From Streptomyces pseudovenezuelae (GTDB lineage: Bacteria; Actinomycetota; Actinomycetes; Streptomycetales; Streptomycetaceae): DNA of 64,000 bases. The stretch covers positions 186,001-250,000 of the forward strand of contig NZ_JARXVH010000001.1 in NCBI RefSeq assembly GCF_029892565.1, in the 5' to 3' direction. The position numbers were made by a program, and so were the translations under genes. Positions 23,923-32,383 of this stretch are shown here, in pieces. How positions within the stretch are numbered: position 1 is the first letter of the stretch; the number at the start of each line of letters is the position of its first letter. The notes under the pieces are model-generated. The model made no database searches. It was not told the origin of the DNA and saw only the letters and a list, made by a program, of their open reading frames with translations.

Positions 23923-24714
23923 CTACTTGCCCGTGAACTTCTCGTACTCCTGCAGGACCTCTTCGGTGGGCCCGTCCATCCGCAGCTCACCGCGTTCCAG
24001 CCACAGGACGCGGTCGCAGGTGTCCCGGATCGACTTGTTGTTGTGACTGACGAGAAACACCGTGCCGGCTTCCTTGCGCAGCTCGCGGATGCGCTCCTCG
24101 GAACGTTTGCGGAAGGCCGCGTCGCCGGTGGCCAGTGCCTCGTCGATCATGAGCACGTCGTGGTCCTTGGCGGCGGCGATGGAGAAGCGCAGCCGGGCGG
24201 CCATGCCGGAGGAGTAGGTGCGCATCGGCAGGGTGATGAAGTCGCCCTTGTCATTGATCCCGGAGAAGTCGACGATCTCCTGGTAGCGCTCCCTGATCTG
24301 CTCGCGGGTCATCCCCATGGCGAGGCCGCCCAGTATGACGTTCCGCTCGCCCGTCAGGTCGTTCATCAGGGCCGCGTTCACGCCGAGCAGGGAGGGCTGG
24401 CCACCGGTGTAGACCCGGCCGCTCTCGGCGGGCAGCAGCCCGGCGATGGCGCGCAGCAGGGTCGACTTGCCGGAGCCGTTGGAGCCGATCAGGCCGATGG
24501 CCTCGCCGCGGTAGGCGACGAACGACACGCCCCGCACGGCGTGCACCTTGCGCACGCCCCGCTCCTCGCCGCGCCTGATGATCCGGCTGAGCGCGGAGGT
24601 GGCGCTGCCCTTGCCGGCCTTGGTGCCGTTGACCCGGTAGACGATGTGCAGTTCCTCGGCGACGACGGTGGGGACGCGGTCACCGTCCTGCTCGACGGAC
24701 TTGTGCTCAGCCAC
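23923..24714 (-). CDS. Polysaccharide/teichoic-acid-type ABC exporter ATPase (TagH/Wzt-like)
   Basis: The 263-residue protein has a single nucleotide-binding domain. Walker A is GSNGSGKST, the signature is MRTYSSGMAARLRFS, and Walker B is VLMIDEALATGD followed by the switch histidine in LVSHN. The YSSGM signature and short length match the ATPases of ABC-2 exporters that move lipid-linked teichoic acids, O-antigens or other glycopolymers. No C-terminal carbohydrate-binding domain is present. It overlaps the permease gene by 8 nt, so they form one transporter. The substrate is presumably the product of the genes upstream. Confidence 0.93.
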   Translation of the reverse strand: MAEHKSVEQDGDRVPTVVAEELHIVYRVNGTKAGKGSATSALSRIIRRGEERGVRKVHAVRGVSFVAYRGEAIGLIGSNGSGKSTLLRAIAGLLPAESGRVYTGGQPSLLGVNAALMNDLTGERNVILGGLAMGMTREQIRERYQEIVDFSGINDKGDFITLPMRTYSSGMAARLRFSIAAAKDHDVLMIDEALATGDAAFRKRSEERIRELRKEAGTVFLVSHNNKSIRDTCDRVLWLERGELRMDGPTEEVLQEYEKFTGK

Positions 24715-25636
24715 GGCCGTACCTTTCCTCCGCCTTCCAGAAGTAGATGAAACCGCCGATCGCGAGGCACACCGCCCACAGGACCGCGACCGCCCAGACG
24801 TGGTCGGGGAGGTTCTCGGCGCCGTAGCCGTCGATCAGGGCGAAGCGCATCAGGTCCATGTAGATGGCGGCCGGGTTCCACTGCAGGACGTTCGCCAGCC
24901 ACTGCGGCTTGTCGGCAAGGAAGATCGGGATGGAGAACATCACGCCGGACGCGTACATCCAGGTGCGCAGCACGAACGGCATCAGCTGCGCCAGGTCCGG
25001 GGTCGCGGAGCCGGCCCGCGCGAAGACCAGGGCGAGTCCGGTGTTGAAGAGGAACTGCAGGGCGAGCGCGGGGACGATCAGCAGCCAGGACAGGTCCGGG
25101 TAGCTGCCGAAGGCGGTCGCCACGGCGAACAGCACGATCAACGAGTACAGCAGCTGCTGGAGCTGCTGGAGCGCGAAGGAGATCGGCAGCGAGGCGCGCG
25201 GGAAGTGCAGGGCGCGGACCAGGCCGAGGTTGCCGGAGATCGCGCGGACGCCCACCATCACCGAGCTCTGCGTGAAGGTGAACACGAAGACGCCCGTGAC
25301 CAGGAACGGGATGTAGACGTCGTGCGACAGGCCGCGGTTCGCCTTGAGGATCATGCCGAAGATGAAGAAGTAGACCGCCGCGTTCAGCAGCGGGGTCGCC
25401 ACCTGCCAGAGCTGGCCGAGCTTCGCCTGGCTGTACTGGGCGGTCAGCTTCGCCCGCGAGAAGGCGAGGATGAAGTGCCGCCGGGCCCAGAGCTGACGGA
25501 CGTACTCGACGAGGGAGGGCCGGGCCCCGCTCACGGTCAGCCCGTACTTGGAGGCGAGCTGGGCCGCTGTGAGGCCCTCGGCGGGCAAGGCGGTCGCACT
25601 CGGTGCGACCGTGCCGTCGTGCGTTGTCTCACTCAC
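24707..25636 (-). CDS. ABC-2 type exporter permease (TagG/Wzm-like)
   Basis: I take the GTG at 25636, which begins a plausible conserved N-terminus (SETTHDGTV), giving 309 residues. An upstream start is possible because the ribosome site is weak. A cytoplasmic amphipathic region with RPSLVEYVRQLWARRHFILAF precedes six hydrophobic segments, the ABC-2 membrane topology. The segment AKLTAQYSQAKLGQLWQVATPLLNAAVYF in shortened form SQAKLGQLWQV is diagnostic of the TagG/Wzm/RfbA permeases. It pairs with the ATPase just downstream to flip a lipid-linked polymer. A 94-nt gap follows the glycosyltransferase gene. Confidence 0.92.
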   Translation of the reverse strand: MSETTHDGTVAPSATALPAEGLTAAQLASKYGLTVSGARPSLVEYVRQLWARRHFILAFSRAKLTAQYSQAKLGQLWQVATPLLNAAVYFFIFGMILKANRGLSHDVYIPFLVTGVFVFTFTQSSVMVGVRAISGNLGLVRALHFPRASLPISFALQQLQQLLYSLIVLFAVATAFGSYPDLSWLLIVPALALQFLFNTGLALVFARAGSATPDLAQLMPFVLRTWMYASGVMFSIPIFLADKPQWLANVLQWNPAAIYMDLMRFALIDGYGAENLPDHVWAVAVLWAVCLAIGGFIYFWKAEERYGRG

Positions 25637-25730
25637 CAGTGGAAACACTTTCGTCTTCGGGATGCGCACCCGTGCGGGCTGGCAGGGGACCGGAGCCGAT
25701 GGGACCCGACGGCTCACAGGAACGAGCTTG

Positions 25731-26603
25731 TCAGATCACAGGGGGGCGGCCCAGTCGGGTCAGCCGCCACACCGTACGCCACTTCATGGGCCTGCGCGGT
25801 CCGCACGGAGTGCTCCAGCCCTCCCGGAAACCGCCGAACCACGCGCGCAGGGCGGACCGCGAGGGGCGGCGGACGAGGGTGAGCAGCAGCCAGCTGCCGA
25901 GGTAGACCGGGATCAGCGGCGCGGGGAGGTTGCGGCGGGCGAGCCAGACGCGGTTGCGGGCGACCATGCGGTGGTAGACCGCGTGCCGCGAGGGGGCGGT
26001 CGTGGGGTGGTAGAGCACCATGTCGGACCGGTAGTCGATCATCCAGCCGGCGTCGAGGGCCCGCCAGGCCAGGTCGGTCTCCTCATGGGCGTAGAAGAAC
26101 GCGTCCGGGAGGCCGCCGACCTCGGCGAAGACCCTGGTGCGGACGGCGTTGGCGCCGCCGAGGAAGGTGGTGACCCGGGAGGAGCGCATCGGGTCGGCGG
26201 CGCGCAGGCGCGGGACGTGCCGGCGCTGGGTGATCCCGGTCTCGGGATCGGCGATACGGAAACTGATGATGCCGAGCTCGGGGTCGTCCTCGAAGGCCTG
26301 GCGGCACAGCTCGGCGGTGTCGTGATGGGCGAGCAGGCCGTCGTCGTCGAGGAACATCAATATGTCGACATCACGGCCACTGGGGCCGAAGGCCTCGATG
26401 CCGACGTTACGGCCGCCGGGGATGCCGAGGTTCTCGGGCAGCTCGATCGTGCGGACGCCGTCGGGGACGTCCGGGACGGGCGAGCCGTTGCCGACCACGA
26501 CGACCTCGACCGGGTCGCCGTCCTGCTTGCCGACCGCGTCGAGCAGGGCCCGCAGTTCGTCGGGGCGGTTGCCCATGGTGATGATCACCGCGCCGACCCT
26601 CAT
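25731..26603 (-). CDS. Family 2 glycosyltransferase
   Basis: The ATG at 26603 gives 290 residues; a GTG three codons earlier overlaps the upstream stop (GTGA) and is an alternative. The GT-A fold begins VGAVIITMGNRPDELRALLDAV. The nucleotide and metal site is LMFLDDDGLLAHHD, and the acceptor-side segment FFYAHEETDLAWRAL carries the ED motif common to rhamnosyl- and galactofuranosyl-transferase-like GT2 enzymes. One C-terminal hydrophobic stretch (LIPVYLGSWLLLTLV) suggests membrane attachment. It lies between a CDP-alcohol transferase and an ABC exporter and probably adds sugar to the exported polymer. Confidence 0.88.
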   Translation of the reverse strand: MRVGAVIITMGNRPDELRALLDAVGKQDGDPVEVVVVGNGSPVPDVPDGVRTIELPENLGIPGGRNVGIEAFGPSGRDVDILMFLDDDGLLAHHDTAELCRQAFEDDPELGIISFRIADPETGITQRRHVPRLRAADPMRSSRVTTFLGGANAVRTRVFAEVGGLPDAFFYAHEETDLAWRALDAGWMIDYRSDMVLYHPTTAPSRHAVYHRMVARNRVWLARRNLPAPLIPVYLGSWLLLTLVRRPSRSALRAWFGGFREGWSTPCGPRRPMKWRTVWRLTRLGRPPVI

Positions 26604-26608
26604 GGCGC

Positions 26609-27388
26609 TCACTTCAGCCTGCTGGAGGCGAGGATGGACACGAGGTGCAGCAGGGTCTGCAGCAGCGCGATGCCGGCCAGTACGGCGACACCGAGCCGCG
26701 AGAAGAACAGGTCGCCGCGCGCCTGGTCCACGATCGCCAGGACCAGGATCAGCAGGGTCGCCTCGATGCCGAGGACCAGCCGGTGGAACTTGAAGGCGGC
26801 GGCGGCCCGGCGGGCCAGGGCCATGCCGGAGGAGCGCATCTCGGACGCGGCCTCCTGGACCGGGGCCTTGCCGGTCTGGTGACGGGCGACGCCGACCAGG
26901 TCGGTCTCGGCCTTGATCAGGATCGCGCCGAGCGCCGCCAGGGTGCCGAGGAAGGCCCACAGCCAGTCGATACGGCCGCTGCCCCACGGGTCGGCGGCGC
27001 GCAGCCCGAAGCCGACGAGCACCGCCGCGTCGGTCAGATAGGCGCCGACCCGGTCCAGATAGACCCCGCCCAGCGAGTACTGCTTCTTCCAGCGGGCGAT
27101 CTCGCCGTCCACGCAGTCGAGCAGCAGGTACAGCTGGACCATGAGCACGCCGAGCACGGCGCCCGGGATCCCCGGCACCAGCAGCGCCGGCGCCGCGAGC
27201 ACCCCGAAGACGGTCATCAGGTAGGTGAGTTGGTTGGGCGTGACCCTGGTGTTCACCAGGTAGCGGTCGACGCGCAGGGACACCTCTCGCATGTAGAGGC
27301 GCCCCATCCAGTGCTCACCGCTGCGCCGGTCCTTGACCCCAGGAGGGTGGACGACCGGGCGGAGTTCAGCTACCGATGGCCTTGACAT
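26609..27388 (-). CDS. CDP-alcohol phosphotransferase-family membrane protein with altered signature
   Basis: The 259-residue membrane protein overlaps the end of the upstream dehydrogenase gene by 23 nt. The family signature D-x2-D-G-x2-A-R-x8-G-x3-D-x3-D is present as D91, D94, G95, A98, R99, G108 and D112, but the final aspartate, usually the catalytic base, is A116 (LDRVGAYLTD). Five or more hydrophobic helices surround it. The family moves a substituted phosphate from CDP-alcohols to an acceptor alcohol. The missing aspartate suggests different chemistry or a partner-dependent role. An aspartate four residues later (D120) might substitute. Confidence 0.82.
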   Translation of the reverse strand: MSRPSVAELRPVVHPPGVKDRRSGEHWMGRLYMREVSLRVDRYLVNTRVTPNQLTYLMTVFGVLAAPALLVPGIPGAVLGVLMVQLYLLLDCVDGEIARWKKQYSLGGVYLDRVGAYLTDAAVLVGFGLRAADPWGSGRIDWLWAFLGTLAALGAILIKAETDLVGVARHQTGKAPVQEAASEMRSSGMALARRAAAAFKFHRLVLGIEATLLILVLAIVDQARGDLFFSRLGVAVLAGIALLQTLLHLVSILASSRLK

Positions 27389-28427
27389 AGTCGGCGTAGA
27401 TGTCCTTGATCTGGTCGGTCTTGAGGTCGAGGTGTTCGAGGATCGTGTAGCGGCCGGGCCTGGTCTCGGGGGCGAACTCCACGACCCGGACGAACTCCTC
27501 CGTCGTGAAGCCGATCTCCTCCGGGAACACCGGCAGCCCGTGCCGGCGCAGCACCTCGGCCATGTAGGCCGCGTCCTCGTGGGCTCCGCGCAGGTACATC
27601 GCGAAGGCCGCGCCCAGGCCGCACTGCTCGCCGTGGCTCGCGGCGCGCTTGGGGAAGAGCAGGTCGAAGGCGTGGTTGATCTCGTGGCAGGAGCCCGAGG
27701 CGGGCCGGGAGTCGCCCGAGATCGACATGGCGACACCGGTCAGGACCAGTGCCTCGGCGAGGACCTGGAGGAAGTCGTTGTCCCCGATGCCGCCGGGGTG
27801 ACGCAGCACCGCCTCACCGGCCTGGCGGGCCATGGCCGCGGCGAGCCCGTCGACCTTCTCGCCCGTGACTCGGTGGGACAGCTCCCAGTCCGCGATCGAG
27901 TTGATGTTGGAGATCGCGTCGCCGATGCCGGCCCGCACGAAGCGTGCGGGGGCCTCGCGGATCACGTCCAGGTCGATGACCACGCCGATCGGGTTCGGCA
28001 CACCGTAGGAGCCGCGCCCGGCGTCGTTGTCGAGGGTGGCGACCGGCGAGCACAGGCCGTCGTGCGCGAGGTTGGTCGGCACGGCCACCAGGGGCAGGCC
28101 GACGCGCGCCGAGGCGAACTTGGCGCAGTCGATGATCTTGCCGCCGCCCAGACCCACGACCGCGTCGTAGTGGCCGGCCTTTATCTCGCCGGCCAGCCGC
28201 ACGGCGTCATCGAGGGTGCCGCCGCCGACCTCGTACCAGGTGGCACCGGGCAGCGTCGGTTCCAGGCGCGCGCGCAGCCGGGCCCCGGAGCCGCCGCTGA
28301 CGGCGACGGCGAGCCGCCCGGACTGCGAGATCCGCTCGTCGGCGAGCACTCCGGCCAGGTCGTCGAGGGCACCCGGGCGGATGTCGACGACGAGCGGCGA
28401 GGGAATGAGCCGGGTCAGTACTGGCAC
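27366..28427 (-). CDS. sn-glycerol-1-phosphate dehydrogenase-like enzyme (archaeal EgsA-type)
   Basis: The GTG at 28427 with GGGAG upstream gives 353 residues and overlaps the upstream nucleotidyltransferase by 13 nt. The NAD-binding part has VVGLGGGKIIDCAKFASARV and VAVPTNLAHDGLCSPVA, closely resembling archaeal glycerol-1-phosphate dehydrogenase. Zinc ligand candidates are D170 (GIGDAISN), H248/H252 (CHEINHAFD) and H265 (SHGEQCG). The family reduces dihydroxyacetone phosphate to sn-glycerol-1-phosphate, the enantiomer used in archaeal lipids; bacterial AraM relatives exist. It could alternatively be a polyol or sugar-phosphate dehydrogenase. It probably supplies the alcohol phosphate for the adjacent nucleotidyltransferase or transferases. 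Confidence 0.82.
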   Translation of the reverse strand: MPVLTRLIPSPLVVDIRPGALDDLAGVLADERISQSGRLAVAVSGGSGARLRARLEPTLPGATWYEVGGGTLDDAVRLAGEIKAGHYDAVVGLGGGKIIDCAKFASARVGLPLVAVPTNLAHDGLCSPVATLDNDAGRGSYGVPNPIGVVIDLDVIREAPARFVRAGIGDAISNINSIADWELSHRVTGEKVDGLAAAMARQAGEAVLRHPGGIGDNDFLQVLAEALVLTGVAMSISGDSRPASGSCHEINHAFDLLFPKRAASHGEQCGLGAAFAMYLRGAHEDAAYMAEVLRRHGLPVFPEEIGFTTEEFVRVVEFAPETRPGRYTILEHLDLKTDQIKDIYADYVKAIGS

Positions 28428-29167
28428 GCGATCTCCCGTCCGCGGGCGAGGTCGGCGTGGTTGTCGATCTCCACCCACTGCACGTCACCGATCGGCGCGG
28501 TGTCGATCCGGAAGCCGCGGTTCACGAGCTCCTGGTAGCCGTGCTCGTAGAACTGCTGCGGGTCGGTCTCCCAGACCGTCTTGAGCGCGTCGGCCAGTTC
28601 GGGGGCTGCGTCGCCCTCGATGAGCGTGACGCCGATGTACTCGCCGGTTGCCTCGGCGGGGTCCATCAGCTTGGTGATCCTCGTCATCCCCTTCTCGGGG
28701 TCGACGACGACCTTCATCTCCTCGTCGGCCAGATCCTTCACCGTGTCCAGGGCCAGGATGATCCGCTTTCCCTCGCCCCGCGCGGCGAGCAGCGCCCGCT
28801 CGACGGAGACCGGGTGGACGGTGTCGCCGTTGGCGAGGATCACGCCGTCCTTGAGGGCGTCACGGCCGCACCACAGGGAGTAGGCGTTGTTCCACTCCTC
28901 GGCCTTGTCGTTGTCGATGAGGGTGAGCTTGACGCCGTACTTCTGCTCCAGCTCCGCCTTGCGCTCGTACACGGCCTCCTTGCGGTAGCCGACGATGACG
29001 GCGACCTCGGTCAGGCCGATCTCGGCGAAGTTGCCGAGGGTGAGGTCGAGCACCGTGATCGAGTCCTCTGCGCCCGCGGGCCCCACCGGCACCAGTGCCT
29101 TGGGCAGGGTGTCGGTGTAGGGGCGCAGACGCCGTCCGGCGCCGGCCGCCAGCACGAGGCCGATCAT
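28415..29167 (-). CDS. Sugar/alcohol-phosphate nucleotidyltransferase (LicC/IPCT-like)
   Basis: The 250-residue protein opens with the nucleotidyltransferase signature LVLAAGAGRRLRPYTDTLPKALVPV. Metal-binding residues appear in ILANGDTVHP and near the end in QWVEIDNHADLARGREI. The short single-domain form resembles phosphocholine and inositol-phosphate cytidylyltransferases more than sugar enzymes with left-handed helix domains. It would activate an alcohol- or sugar-phosphate with CTP (or another NTP). Overlaps with both neighbours (4 and 13 nt) tie it to the CDP-alcohol transferases and the glycerol-phosphate dehydrogenase, so CDP-polyol formation is the natural inference. Confidence 0.85.
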   Translation of the reverse strand: MIGLVLAAGAGRRLRPYTDTLPKALVPVGPAGAEDSITVLDLTLGNFAEIGLTEVAVIVGYRKEAVYERKAELEQKYGVKLTLIDNDKAEEWNNAYSLWCGRDALKDGVILANGDTVHPVSVERALLAARGEGKRIILALDTVKDLADEEMKVVVDPEKGMTRITKLMDPAEATGEYIGVTLIEGDAAPELADALKTVWETDPQQFYEHGYQELVNRGFRIDTAPIGDVQWVEIDNHADLARGREIACQY

Positions 29168-30948
29168 GCGGGTTCTCCTTCATCGTGTACTGCGGGGGCC
29201 CCTGCGGACACCCAGAAGCGGATGCTCTCGGCGAGCACCACCAGAGCCACGGCCACGGCGAGGACCGTGAGCGCGACCGTGAACTGCGAGGCCGTGAGCA
29301 GCGCGGCCAGCACGGTGACGAGCAGCGTCCGCCCGTCCTGTCCTCCGATGACGCGCACCAGCCACGCGGGGGGTGCTCCGGCATCGCCACGGATGCGGTA
29401 CACCGTGTCGTAGTGATGGTAGGCGACAGCGGCCACCAGGCCGAAAGCTGCGGGAAGCGCTCCGTTCACGTCCGCTTTGGCCGCCAGGATCAGGACGGTG
29501 CCGTACTCGGCGGCCCGGAAGAAGGGCGGAACCAACCAGTCCAGAGCGCCTTTGAGGGGGCGCGAGACGGCGACGCCGGCGAGCAGGACATAGCCGACGG
29601 CGCCCAGCACGGTCGGCCAGGCGGCGCCCCAGACCGCGGCGGAGATCACCACGAGCAGCCCGCCGGCCGCGGCGCTCACCGGCGCCGGGAAGCGGGGGGC
29701 CACCCGCGAGACCAGCCCGGCCAGCGGCCCGTTGTCCGCGAGGTCAGCCAGCGCCGCCGCCGCCCGGTCCGTGCGCCGCGCCTTGCGGGTCAGCGAGCGC
29801 AGCACCCGCCCGGCGGTCGTGTACGTCGCCGCGAAGGCGCAGCCGATGAGCAGGACGTAGAAGGTGATGCGCGGGGTCGTGACGGCGGTGAGGACCGCGA
29901 TCATCGCCCAGCGCTCGCCGATCGGCAGCACGATCATCCGGCGCAGCCACACCGTCCAGCCGACGCTGTCGAGCTTGTCGGAGAGGGCCGCGGTGGGGCT
30001 GGTGTTGGCGGTGGCGTCGTGGTTGGCCTCGTTGAAGGAGAAGTCGACGACGTGCCGGCAGGTCTGCAGGACCATCGCGCCGAGGGCGAGGGCCCATACG
30101 TCGTCTCCGCCGCGGGCGGCTCCCAGCGCGAGGCCGGCGTAGTAGGCGTACTCCTTGGCCCGGTCGAAGGTGGCGTCGAGCCAGGCGCCGAGCGTGGAGT
30201 ACTGCAGGGAGTAGCGGGCGAGCTGGCCGTCGGTGCAGTCCAGGACGAAGGACGCGATCAGCAGCACGCCGGCCGCGACGAACCCGACGCGGGTGCCGGT
30301 GGCCGCGCAGCCCGCCGCGATCAGCGCGGTGAGCAGCGAGGCGGTGGTGACCTGGTTCGGGGTCAGGCCGCGGCGGGCGCACCAGCGGGCGAGGTAGCGG
30401 GAGTACGGGCTGATGAAGTAGGTGGTGAAGAAGCCGTCGCGGGCCTTCACCGCCGACTTCAGGCGTACGGCCTCGTCGTCCACGTCGGCGACGGCCTGCC
30501 GTGCCTCGTTGCGGGCCTGCGGGTCGACGGGAACGGCGGCGACCAGGCTGCCGAGCTCGGGGCGGCGCACGTCGGCGCCGTCGTCGTCCAGAGCGGTGAC
30601 GATGCGGTCGGGAAGGCTGTCGACGGCCAGTGCCGTACCGCCTCCCGAAGAGGTCTCACGGGCCAGTGCGCGGGTGAGCGTCGCCCGGCCCTCGGGCTGC
30701 GCGGTGACGGCGCCGGCGATCGCGGCGAGCGGGAAGCGGGGGTCGGTCAGCCCGAGGCGCAGCGCGTGCACGTGGCCCACGAACCGGGCGTCGACCAGGG
30801 CGACCCGCCCGTCGGAGGGTGCCTGCGCGACGAGCCGCTCGGCGTCGACGGCGTCGACGGCTACCAGCACGTCGAAGCCGAGGGACCGCAGATCTCCCTC
30901 GATCGACGATCCGGGGACCGGCTGACCGGTGAGGATGGCGGTCGACAA
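29164..30948 (-). CDS. DUF5941 protein with embedded CDP-alcohol phosphotransferase domain
   Basis: The first gene of the envelope-polymer locus encodes 594 residues. Residues 1-165 are soluble and resemble a degenerate nucleotidyltransferase-like domain (STAILTGQPVPGSSIEGDLRS in part). From about 170 a CDP-alcohol phosphotransferase domain carries the full signature D237, D240, G241, A244, R245, G254, D258 and D262. The remaining 300 residues are polytopic membrane segments that I associate with DUF5941. The catalytic signature is intact here, unlike in the second copy at 26609-27388. The nucleotidyltransferase gene begins inside its stop codon. It probably makes the lipid-linked alcohol-phosphate intermediate. 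Confidence 0.85.
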   Translation of the reverse strand: MSTAILTGQPVPGSSIEGDLRSLGFDVLVAVDAVDAERLVAQAPSDGRVALVDARFVGHVHALRLGLTDPRFPLAAIAGAVTAQPEGRATLTRALARETSSGGGTALAVDSLPDRIVTALDDDGADVRRPELGSLVAAVPVDPQARNEARQAVADVDDEAVRLKSAVKARDGFFTTYFISPYSRYLARWCARRGLTPNQVTTASLLTALIAAGCAATGTRVGFVAAGVLLIASFVLDCTDGQLARYSLQYSTLGAWLDATFDRAKEYAYYAGLALGAARGGDDVWALALGAMVLQTCRHVVDFSFNEANHDATANTSPTAALSDKLDSVGWTVWLRRMIVLPIGERWAMIAVLTAVTTPRITFYVLLIGCAFAATYTTAGRVLRSLTRKARRTDRAAAALADLADNGPLAGLVSRVAPRFPAPVSAAAGGLLVVISAAVWGAAWPTVLGAVGYVLLAGVAVSRPLKGALDWLVPPFFRAAEYGTVLILAAKADVNGALPAAFGLVAAVAYHHYDTVYRIRGDAGAPPAWLVRVIGGQDGRTLLVTVLAALLTASQFTVALTVLAVAVALVVLAESIRFWVSAGAPAVHDEGEPA

Positions 30949-31237
30949 CCGAACTCACTCCCTGGGTGCCGACGCACGGGCGCCGGTCATGTACACGGTG
31001 GAGGCGCCCCTTGGTTGCACCAGGCGGGCGGCATGTCGGCAGAGGCTATCGGATGCCCGAAGGCCTGCGTTCACCGCCCGTTCATGAGCTGATCAACGCC
31101 GGATCCACTGGCCTTTGCCGCGATCATCATCGGTGATCCGGGGCTCCGCCCACAAACCGTGACCGCTATCCACCGCTTCGGACCGGGCATCCAGGACATC
31201 GAGGGCGCCCGGTGGTGCCGACATAGGGTGGGCGACC

Positions 31238-32248
31238 ATGACATGGCTGATCACAGGCGGAGCGGGATACATCGGGGCCCATGTGGCGCGAGTCATGGCC
31301 GGGGCCGGTGAGCGGGTCGTCGCACTGGACGACCTCACCGCGGGAGTACCGGCCCGGCTGTCGGCGGACGTCCCGCTGACCGAGGGCTCGACACTCGACG
31401 CCGGCGTGCTCAAACGGGTCTTCGCCGAGCACGAGGTGACCGGCGTGGTGCATCTGGCCGCGCGCAAGCAGGTCGGCGAGTCCGTCGCGCAGCCGACCCG
31501 CTACTACCGGGAGAACGTCGGCGGCCTCGCCACGCTCCTGGAGGCGGTGGCCGAGGCCGGGATCGGGCGGTTCGTCTTCTCCTCCTCGGCGGCCGTGTAC
31601 GGCAACCCCGATGTGGACCTCATCACGGAGGACACCCCGTGCGCGCCGGTGAACCCGTACGGCGAGACCAAGCTGGCCGGGGAGTGGCTGGTCCGGGCGG
31701 CGGGCCGGGCGCACGGCATCTCGACCGTGTGCCTGCGCTACTTCAACGTGGCGGGCGCCGCCGCGCCGGAGCTGGCCGACACCGGTGTCTTCAACATCGT
31801 GCCGATGGTCTTCGACCGGCTCACCCGCGACGAGGCCCCGCGGATCTTCGGCGACGACTACCCGACGCCGGACGGCACGTGCGTCCGTGACTACATCCAC
31901 GTCGCCGACCTGGCCGAGGCGCATCTGGCGGCGGCCCGGAGGCTCGGCCAGGACGCCGGCACCGGCGACCTCACGGTGAACATCGGCCGCGGCGAGGGCG
32001 TCTCGGTACGGGAGCTGGTCACGCTCATCGGCGAGATCACCGGCGACGCCCGGCCTGCGGTCGTCGAGGGGCGCCGCCCCGGTGACGCGCCGCGCGCCGT
32101 CGCCTCGGCCGCGCTCGCCGAGCGGGAACTCGGCTGGACGGCCCGGCGCGGGGTACGCGAGACGGTGGAGTCGGCGTGGCAGGGCTGGCTGCTGCACCAC
32201 GGCGGCCGAGCCGCCGACCGAACCACCACCGGCCGAACCACCGGCTGA
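31238..32248 (+). CDS. galE: UDP-glucose 4-epimerase
   Basis: The 336-residue extended SDR enzyme has the NAD motif ITGGAGYIGAHVA at the N-terminus. FSSSAAVYGNP lies near 115-124, and the catalytic Y141xxxK145 lies in NPYGETKLAGE. CLRYFNVAGA and DGTCVRDYIHVADLAEAHL are typical of GalE. It interconverts UDP-glucose and UDP-galactose. It is divergent from the envelope-polymer locus with a 289-bp gap, so it may supply UDP-galactose to the GT2 there as well as to central galactose metabolism. The ATG has weak upstream purines only. The C-terminus ends in a Thr/Arg-rich tail. Confidence 0.92.
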   Translation: MTWLITGGAGYIGAHVARVMAGAGERVVALDDLTAGVPARLSADVPLTEGSTLDAGVLKRVFAEHEVTGVVHLAARKQVGESVAQPTRYYRENVGGLATLLEAVAEAGIGRFVFSSSAAVYGNPDVDLITEDTPCAPVNPYGETKLAGEWLVRAAGRAHGISTVCLRYFNVAGAAAPELADTGVFNIVPMVFDRLTRDEAPRIFGDDYPTPDGTCVRDYIHVADLAEAHLAAARRLGQDAGTGDLTVNIGRGEGVSVRELVTLIGEITGDARPAVVEGRRPGDAPRAVASAALAERELGWTARRGVRETVESAWQGWLLHHGGRAADRTTTGRTTG

Positions 32249-32264
32249 GCTACTGAGGGTGCCC

Positions 32265-32291
32265 TGACCTGCGTATCGTTTCCGCAGGTCA
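32265..32291 (+). terminator. Hairpin downstream of galE
   Basis: The perfect 9-bp inverted repeat TGACCTGCG (32265-32273) / CGCAGGTCA (32283-32291) has a 9-nt loop and starts 17 nt past the galE stop. It could terminate galE or, because the CDF transporter starts 93 nt downstream, act as an operator. There is no U-tract. Confidence 0.45.
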
Positions 32292-32383
32292 CGGCACATG
32301 ACAACGGTGTTCAGTGCCGCGTTGCCCGATACCCCCCACCCGTAGTTCACTGTGATCCCGGGCGGAACACAGGAAGGGCTGTC

